A stretch of 20,422 bases of DNA, taken from positions 1-20,422 of the forward strand of contig DATKCJ010000280.1 of assembly GCA_035513275.1 (NCBI GenBank), read 5' to 3'. Below the pieces are notes generated by a model that saw only the letters and a program-made list of their open reading frames with translations, was not told where the DNA came from and searched no databases. Each line of letters starts with the position of its first letter. Within the stretch, counting starts at the first letter, position 1. The position numbers were made by a program, and so were the translations under genes. This stretch comes from DATKCJ01 sp035513275 (GTDB lineage Bacteria > Verrucomicrobiota > Verrucomicrobiia > Opitutales > Opitutaceae). Of this stretch, positions 16,070-20,422 are shown piece after piece.

Positions 16070-16393
16070 ATGAAACTCTGCGACATCAACCAAGCCGCGA
16101 AGGCCAAGCTGCCTCCTGCGTTTCCTGACAAGTCCGGCATCGGCGTGCACTACATCGATGCGTTTGTCGCGCCGATGAACTCTGCGCTTCCCGACGGTAC
16201 GCGCGTCTCCTGCAAGCGCCGAGGGCTGCGCCTCACGTTGCGCGTCGGCCAGAAGAAGGGCGACGGCATCATGCGTCGCCTCGCCGTGAGCAAGGACCCG
16301 CTCGTGATGCTGCCTGCCGCGCTCAAGGAAGCCGCGAAAGTCGCTGGCGTGCGGATCGAGTTCACCGACTCCGAGATTCACATCACGCCATGA
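16070..16393 (+). CDS. Small conserved-looking protein of unknown function in the corrinoid module
   Basis: A 107-residue, soluble, basic protein (MKLCDINQAAKAKLPPAFPD...) with no signal peptide or membrane segment. The first half includes GIGVHYIDAFVAPMNSALPDGTRVSC; the second is strand- and helix-forming (RRGLRLTLRVGQKKG, KDPLVMLPAALKEAAKVAGVRIEFTDSEIHI). I do not recognise the family. The start at 16070 is chosen because upstream in-frame codons lie inside the repeat element; the leader reads CCTCCTT before the ATG, the opposite of a Shine-Dalgarno. It sits between the activation-domain gene and the UroD-type methyltransferase on the same strand, so a role in the methyl-transfer system is plausible but only by context. 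Its stop lies within an 11-bp hairpin. Confidence 0.7.
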   Translation: MKLCDINQAAKAKLPPAFPDKSGIGVHYIDAFVAPMNSALPDGTRVSCKRRGLRLTLRVGQKKGDGIMRRLAVSKDPLVMLPAALKEAAKVAGVRIEFTDSEIHITP

Positions 16394-16414
16394 TTTCGCG
16401 AATCGCGAAATCAT
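16390..16414 (+). terminator. 11-bp hairpin overlapping the stop codon of the small unknown gene
   Basis: ATGATTTCGCG-AAT-CGCGAAATCAT is a perfect 11-bp stem with a 3-nt loop. The TGA stop (16391-16393) lies inside the stem. There is no T-run after it, so it is either a non-canonical terminator, an mRNA-stability hairpin or another palindromic repeat. The remaining gap to 16495 shows nothing recognisable and no clear ribosome site. Confidence 0.45.
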
Positions 16415-16495
16415 AACCCAATCCGCAATCCCTGTTAGCATCCATCCCTCATCCCCGGATCCTAGATCCCGGACCTTAGACCCAAACACACCGCC

Positions 16496-17543
16496 ATGAG
16501 ACCTGAACAGTGGGAAATTTTCAAGAAGGCCGCCCGCCGGCAGCACCCTGCCAAGGTGCCGTTGGCCCTCATCATCGATAGCCCTTGGATCCCGGGATAT
16601 CTCGGAATCAAGCACATGGATTTCTATCTGGACCGCGATGTGTGGTTCAACGCGCACCTGAAGATCCACCAGGAGTTCCCCGACATCATCTTCATCCCCT
16701 CGTGGTGGATGGAATACGGCATGGCCGCCGAGCCGTCGGCACTCGGCTCCAAGATCAAGTTCTGGCAGGACAACACCCCGAGCGAATACCACACGCTCTA
16801 CCACCTTGAGGACATCGAGAAGTTCCCCGAGTATGAGGTCGAGACTGACGCGTTCATGGCGATGACGCTCCATCGCATCCGCATGGAGCGCCAGCGCATC
16901 GCAGACGCGGGCTACATCACGCCCATCGTCACTTCGCGTGGACCGATGTGCACCGCCGGCTTCGTTCGCGGCACGACCGAGTTCATGATCGACCTGGTCG
17001 AGAACGAAAAGTGGGCGCACAAGCTCCTCGATCTCTGCACGCGTCTGATCATCGACTGGCTCAAGGCCCAGGCCAAGGCGATGGGCCCGCAGGTCGAGGG
17101 CATCTTCATCCTCGATGACATCGTCGGCTTCGTGAACGAGGATCACTACAAGGAGTTCTGCCATCCTTACCTCAAGCGCATCTGCGACGCGTTTCCGAAG
17201 GACTGGGTGAAGATCTACCACAACGACGCCTCCGTCGAGGCGTGCCTGAACTACCTGCCCGATGCCGGATTCCACGTGCTGAACTGGGGCAAGCAGACTG
17301 ATATCTGCGATGCGAAGGATCGTGTTGGCACCAGGATGTGCCTCATGGGAAACGTGAACCCGCTCGAGATCGCCGTGCGCGGCACGCCCGACGAGGTTTA
17401 CGACGAGACGACCGAGGTGCTCGAGAAGAGCGGAGGTGACGGGATCATCCTCTCAGTCGGCGGTGGCGTGAGCCCGGGAATGCCTAGGGAGAACATCATC
17501 GCGATGCAAAAGGCGCTCGCGGATTTCAACGCCCGCATCGCAT
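16496..17543 (+). CDS. UroD-family corrinoid methyltransferase (candidate O-demethylase methyltransferase I)
   Basis: A 349-residue TIM-barrel of the uroporphyrinogen decarboxylase/MtaA/CmuA superfamily; its TAG stop is at 17543-17545. Family strings include SRGPMCTAGFVRG, GIFILDDIVGFVNEDHYKEFCHPYLKRI, KIYHNDASVEACL, MGNVNP and the C-terminal GDGIILSVGGGVSPGMPREN. The context (RACE upstream, corrinoid protein downstream) excludes heme synthesis and points to methyl transfer between a substrate and the corrinoid cofactor. MtaA-type members bind zinc with an H-x-C...C motif. Here the equivalent place reads His242-Asn-Asp244, with Cys250 and Cys282 nearby, so zinc binding and substrate chemistry may differ. 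UroD-like enzymes serve as methyltransferase I in aryl-methyl-ether O-demethylase systems. The best substrate guess from the neighbourhood is 4-O-methylglucuronate or a methoxylated lignin fragment. Confidence 0.88.
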
Positions 17544-17648
17544 AGGAATCCGCCCGATCCGATCACGACGATGAACGAGATTTCAAACACACATCGCTTC
17601 GGTGGAGATTTCCGCCCGGCGGATTCCTAAGCCGGCACTCTGTGCCGG
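17543..17648 (-). repeat. Structured inverted-repeat element, copy 2
   Basis: Arms TAGGAATCCGCC (17543-17554) and GGCGGATTCCTA (17618-17629), 12 bp perfect, enclose 63 nt. The hairpin CCGGCAC-TCT-GTGCCGG follows at 17632-17648. The first three bases of the left arm are the TAG stop codon of the UroD-family gene. On the minus strand the order is hairpin, 4-nt linker, arm, loop, arm, the same as copy 3. Confidence 0.75.
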
Positions 17649-17696
17649 AGCGAGAACGATCAAAACCACAATTTAGAAACGAGAAAGACCACCCAC

Positions 17697-18677
17697 ATGC
17701 CAGACTACGCATTGATGAACCAGCACCTCTACGAGGGAAAAGCCAAGGAGGTCGAGCAGATGGCCCGCGACGCGCTCGCCGAGGGCCGCACGGCGCAGGA
17801 GATTCTCACCGACGGTCTCATCGCGGGAATGAGCGTCGTGGGCGAGGATTTCAAACACAACATCCTCTACGTGCCCGAGGTTCTCATAGCCGCGCGCGCG
17901 ATGAAGGCCGGCATGGGAGTGCTCAAGCCGCTCCTCAGTGCGAAGGGCGCTGTCAATTCATCGACCGGACGCCTCCTCATGGGCACCGTGCGCGGCGACC
18001 TGCACGACATCGGCAAGAACCTCGTCTGCATGATGGCCGAGGGCGCCGGCTTCGAGATAAAGGACATCGGGGTCGACCAAAGCATCGACAAATTCGCCGC
18101 GGCCGCCGAGGAGTTCAAACCCGACATCATTGGCATGAGCGCGCTGCTCACCACCACGATGACCTACATGAAGACCGTGATCGACGGCTTCGACGCGCCC
18201 GGCCGCGACCACATCAAGATGGCAGTCGGCGGCGCGCCCATCAGCCAGATGTTTGCCGATGAAATCGGCGCCGATGGCTACGGGGCCGATGCATCGAGCG
18301 CGGTCGATCTCTTTATGCGCCTCGTCGGCAAGGGAGACACTTCGACTGCCCCGACCGCCAAGGTCGCCGCGCCGGCGCCCGCAAAGCCTGTGAAGCGCCC
18401 TCCTGGCAACATCGTCCGTTATCAGATCCTGCGCTGGCGCGAACTGCCGTCTGCGATCAAGGCATGGGACGACTTCGGTGAAGTGAAGGTCGATCTCCCT
18501 GGTGTGTTTTCCGATCACATCGACGCCGAGGCCCAGAAGCTCGGGCTGGTGTCTGCGGACGACTACGCGGCGCAATTCAATTGGGATGAAGAACAGGAAC
18601 GTCCGGGCTCGCCCGACGAGGTTGTCTCTGCCATTGTTGCGGGGTTTCAGGCCGCATCCGCGCGCCCCCGACAATAA
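17697..18677 (+). CDS. Corrinoid (B12-binding) methyl-carrier protein with C-terminal PF13769-like domain
   Basis: 326 residues. Residues about 1-90 are the helical cap domain typical of MtaC/MtbC/MtvC-type carriers. Residues about 91-211 are the Rossmann-like B12 domain, with the cobalt-ligand motif D101-x-H103-x2-G106 (GDLHDIGKN), S148-x-L150 and the GGAP (178-181) and GADGYGADA strings. His103 would ligate cobalt from below. An Ala/Pro/Lys-rich linker (212-237) leads to an extra domain (238-325) that resembles the 'virulence factor' domain PF13769: RYQILRWRELPSAIKAW, LPGVFSDHIDAEAQKLGL, ERPGSPDEV. Stand-alone carriers are about 210 residues, so this is a genuine C-terminal fusion. A weak purine stretch (GAGAAAG) precedes the start. 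It carries the methyl group between the UroD-type enzyme and an acceptor methyltransferase not seen here. Confidence 0.92.
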   Translation: MPDYALMNQHLYEGKAKEVEQMARDALAEGRTAQEILTDGLIAGMSVVGEDFKHNILYVPEVLIAARAMKAGMGVLKPLLSAKGAVNSSTGRLLMGTVRGDLHDIGKNLVCMMAEGAGFEIKDIGVDQSIDKFAAAAEEFKPDIIGMSALLTTTMTYMKTVIDGFDAPGRDHIKMAVGGAPISQMFADEIGADGYGADASSAVDLFMRLVGKGDTSTAPTAKVAAPAPAKPVKRPPGNIVRYQILRWRELPSAIKAWDDFGEVKVDLPGVFSDHIDAEAQKLGLVSADDYAAQFNWDEEQERPGSPDEVVSAIVAGFQAASARPRQ

Positions 18678-18725
18678 CCCCGGCATCGCTTGCTTCCCGG
18701 CAGCGTCGCCTCAAATCACCATCAA

Positions 18726-20422
18726 ATGCCAAGCAAGATCCGAAAGATTCTCCCGGTGCTAGTCGCACTGCCCGCCTGCATGATTGGAGGAACCAACATG
18801 GAATTGAAGATCGACGCCGCCAAAACCGGCGCGCCCATCAACCCGTTCATCTATGGCCAGTTCATCGAGCACCTCGGCCGCTGCATCTACGGTGGCATCT
18901 GGGCCGAGATGCTCGAGGACCGGAAGTTCTATTTCCCGATAACAGCGGAGTATTCCCCCTACCGCGGCATCGAGAACCCCGATTTCCCGGGTCAGCTCGT
19001 GGGTGGCGACTTTCCGGTCGTTGGCGCGTCACCGTGGCAGATTATTGGCGACGCCTCTGCGGTCTCGATGGTGAAAAAGGGCGCCTTCGTCGGCGCGCAC
19101 TCGCCGCGTGTAAACGCCGGCGCGGGAATCCGCCAGCGCGACCTCGGCGTCAAAGCGGGCATGCGTTACGACGGCTATGTCTGGGCGAAACCACTCGCGG
19201 GCGACGCAGAGATCGAAGTGACACTCGTCTGGGGGGAAGCCGACGCAGACCGCGTGACGGCGAAGCTCGCGTTTGGCGGCGGCGACTACAGCCAGCAGAA
19301 ATTCTCGCTCACCTCTGCGGCAGGCACCGAAAAGGGAGCGATGCTCGAGCTCCGCGTCATCCGTGGCGACGTCCTCCTCGGCCCGCCGTCGATCATGCCG
19401 TCCGACAACATCAAGGGCATGCGCCGCGACACGCTCGCGCTGCTCAAGCAACTCAACGGCACCGTCTATCGCTGGCCAGGTGGCAATTTCGTGAGCGGCT
19501 ACAACTGGCGCGACGGCATCGGCGACCGCGACCGCCGCCCGCCGCGCAAGAATCCCGCGTGGACCGGCGTCGAGCACAACGACTTCGGCACCGATGAGTT
19601 CATCGTCTTCTGCCGAGAGATAGACACCGAGCCGATGATCGCCGCCAATACCGGCTTCGGCGACGCCTACTCGGCGGCGCAGTGGGTCGAGTATACCAAC
19701 CGTGGCTCCGACACGAGCGGCGGCAAGTGGCGCGCGAAGAACGGCAACGCCGAGCCCTACAACGTGAAGTATTGGTGCGTCGGCAACGAGATGTTTGGCC
19801 CGTGGCAGCTCGGCTTCATGCAGATGCAGCACTACGTGATCAAGCACAACGAAGTCGCCGATGCCATGTGGGCCGCCGATCCATCGTTGGAGCTCGTCGC
19901 CGTCGGCGATCTCACGACGATCAACGCCAGTCACGATCCAGAACAGGTGAAGTCCGGCAAGACGTGCTCGCACATCATGCTCGAGCAGTGCGCCGACCAC
20001 ATGAACTACCTCTCTGAGCATTTCTACGTCGGTCGTGTGCCGTGGGGGAAGAACGGGCGCACCGATGCGGTTTCGCATGTCGCCATGGTCCGCGACGCGA
20101 TTCGCGCGAAGGCCGACGGGCACCGCAAACTCCAGACCAGCCTGCCCAACCTCAAGGGAAAACTCATGCCCGTTGCGATGGACGAGTGGAACTACTGGCA
20201 CCGCGAATACGCCTACGGCGAGCTCGGCTGCGTCTACGAACTGCAGGACGGCCTCGGCATCGCCGCCGGCCTGCATGAGTTCTTCCGGCAGAGCGACCTC
20301 ATCCAAATGGCGCACTATGCGCAAACGGTGAACGTCATCGGCGCAATCAAGACCACGAAGACAGCCGCAGAGATGGAGACAACCGGCCTCGTGCTTCAGC
20401 TCTACCGCGAGAAGTTTGGCGT
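18726..20422 (+). CDS. Alpha-L-arabinofuranosidase (GH51), partial at 3' end
   Basis: Open from 18726 to the window end, at least 565 residues, C-terminus missing. The N-terminal string INPFIYGQFIEHLGRCIYGGIWAEML and VYRWPGGNFVSGYNW are typical of GH51. The acid/base Glu lies in YWCVGNEMFG (Glu355) and the nucleophile Glu in MDEWNYW (Glu487). Family enzymes release alpha-L-arabinofuranose from arabinoxylan and its oligomers. Two starts compete. ATG 18726 gives a short signal-like leader (KIRKILPVLVALPAC, possibly a lipoprotein) without a ribosome site. ATG 18798 has a strong GGAGG (18786-18790) 7 nt upstream and would give a cytoplasmic enzyme. I chose 18726 because the leader is unlikely by chance. 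It lies 48 nt after the corrinoid-protein gene on the same strand and adds another side-chain-removing activity to the locus. Confidence 0.9.
   Translation, partial: MPSKIRKILPVLVALPACMIGGTNMELKIDAAKTGAPINPFIYGQFIEHLGRCIYGGIWAEMLEDRKFYFPITAEYSPYRGIENPDFPGQLVGGDFPVVGASPWQIIGDASAVSMVKKGAFVGAHSPRVNAGAGIRQRDLGVKAGMRYDGYVWAKPLAGDAEIEVTLVWGEADADRVTAKLAFGGGDYSQQKFSLTSAAGTEKGAMLELRVIRGDVLLGPPSIMPSDNIKGMRRDTLALLKQLNGTVYRWPGGNFVSGYNWRDGIGDRDRRPPRKNPAWTGVEHNDFGTDEFIVFCREIDTEPMIAANTGFGDAYSAAQWVEYTNRGSDTSGGKWRAKNGNAEPYNVKYWCVGNEMFGPWQLGFMQMQHYVIKHNEVADAMWAADPSLELVAVGDLTTINASHDPEQVKSGKTCSHIMLEQCADHMNYLSEHFYVGRVPWGKNGRTDAVSHVAMVRDAIRAKADGHRKLQTSLPNLKGKLMPVAMDEWNYWHREYAYGELGCVYELQDGLGIAAGLHEFFRQSDLIQMAHYAQTVNVIGAIKTTKTAAEMETTGLVLQLYREKFG

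Noticed and set aside
16496..17545. HemE uroporphyrinogen decarboxylase of heme synthesis
   Set aside because: Motifs and the RACE/corrinoid neighbourhood fit the methyltransferase branch of the superfamily instead.
12938..18677. Methanol, methylamine or glycine-betaine methyltransferase system
   Set aside because: No MtaB-like or MttB-like substrate methyltransferase is present; the only candidate is the UroD-type protein, and the neighbours concern xylan and uronic acid.

Overview
This window looks like chromosomal DNA of a high-GC bacterium, most likely a member of the Verrucomicrobiota close to the Opitutales. That placement is an inference. It rests on the gene mix (secreted GH115/CE15 xylan enzymes, a LacI-type regulator, a ThuA-domain protein, a VCBS/TPR pair), on translation starts that mostly lack a clear Shine-Dalgarno, and on many short palindromes in the gaps. 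No rRNA, tRNA, CRISPR array or complete insertion sequence is seen.

Layout. (1) 1-245 holds two units of a dispersed 'TCATnGCGAG' type repeat. (2) 246-2967, minus strand: a seven-repeat FG-GAP/VCBS lipoprotein followed by a TPR protein. (3) 3234-8231, plus strand: one 1665-residue secreted polypeptide that joins a GH115 alpha-glucuronidase, a CE15 glucuronoyl esterase and an SGNH esterase, followed by a LacI-family regulator (8377-9402). (4) 9403-10550: a visibly more AT-rich insert with a frameshifted small gene and a Phd/PIN toxin-antitoxin pair on the minus strand. (5) 10807-12687: a ThuA-domain protein and a UxuA-type mannonate dehydratase. (6) 12688-12937: five REP-like hairpins, each abutted by GTAG. 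(7) 12938-18677: a corrinoid methyl-transfer module, made of a reductive activator (RACE), a MetH-activation-like Cys-rich protein, a small unknown protein, a UroD-family methyltransferase and a corrinoid protein with an extra C-terminal domain. (8) 18726 to the window end: a partial GH51 alpha-L-arabinofuranosidase.

How the genes may work together. GH115, CE15, SGNH and GH51 would strip the side groups of glucuronoarabinoxylan: (4-O-methyl)glucuronate, its ester link to lignin, acetyl groups and arabinose. UxuA belongs to glucuronate catabolism. In hardwood and grass xylan the released uronic acid is largely 4-O-methyl-D-glucuronate, and the embedded corrinoid module has the parts of an anaerobic O-demethylase. 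The central hypothesis is therefore a corrinoid-dependent O-demethylation system for 4-O-methylglucuronate, or for methoxylated lignin fragments released alongside it. The second methyltransferase, which would pass the methyl to tetrahydrofolate, is not in the window.

A second discovery is a structured repeat present three times between 15.79 and 17.65 kb. A 10-13 bp inverted repeat and an adjacent hairpin keep their pairing while their sequences change, and two of the copies supply the stop codon of the neighbouring gene.
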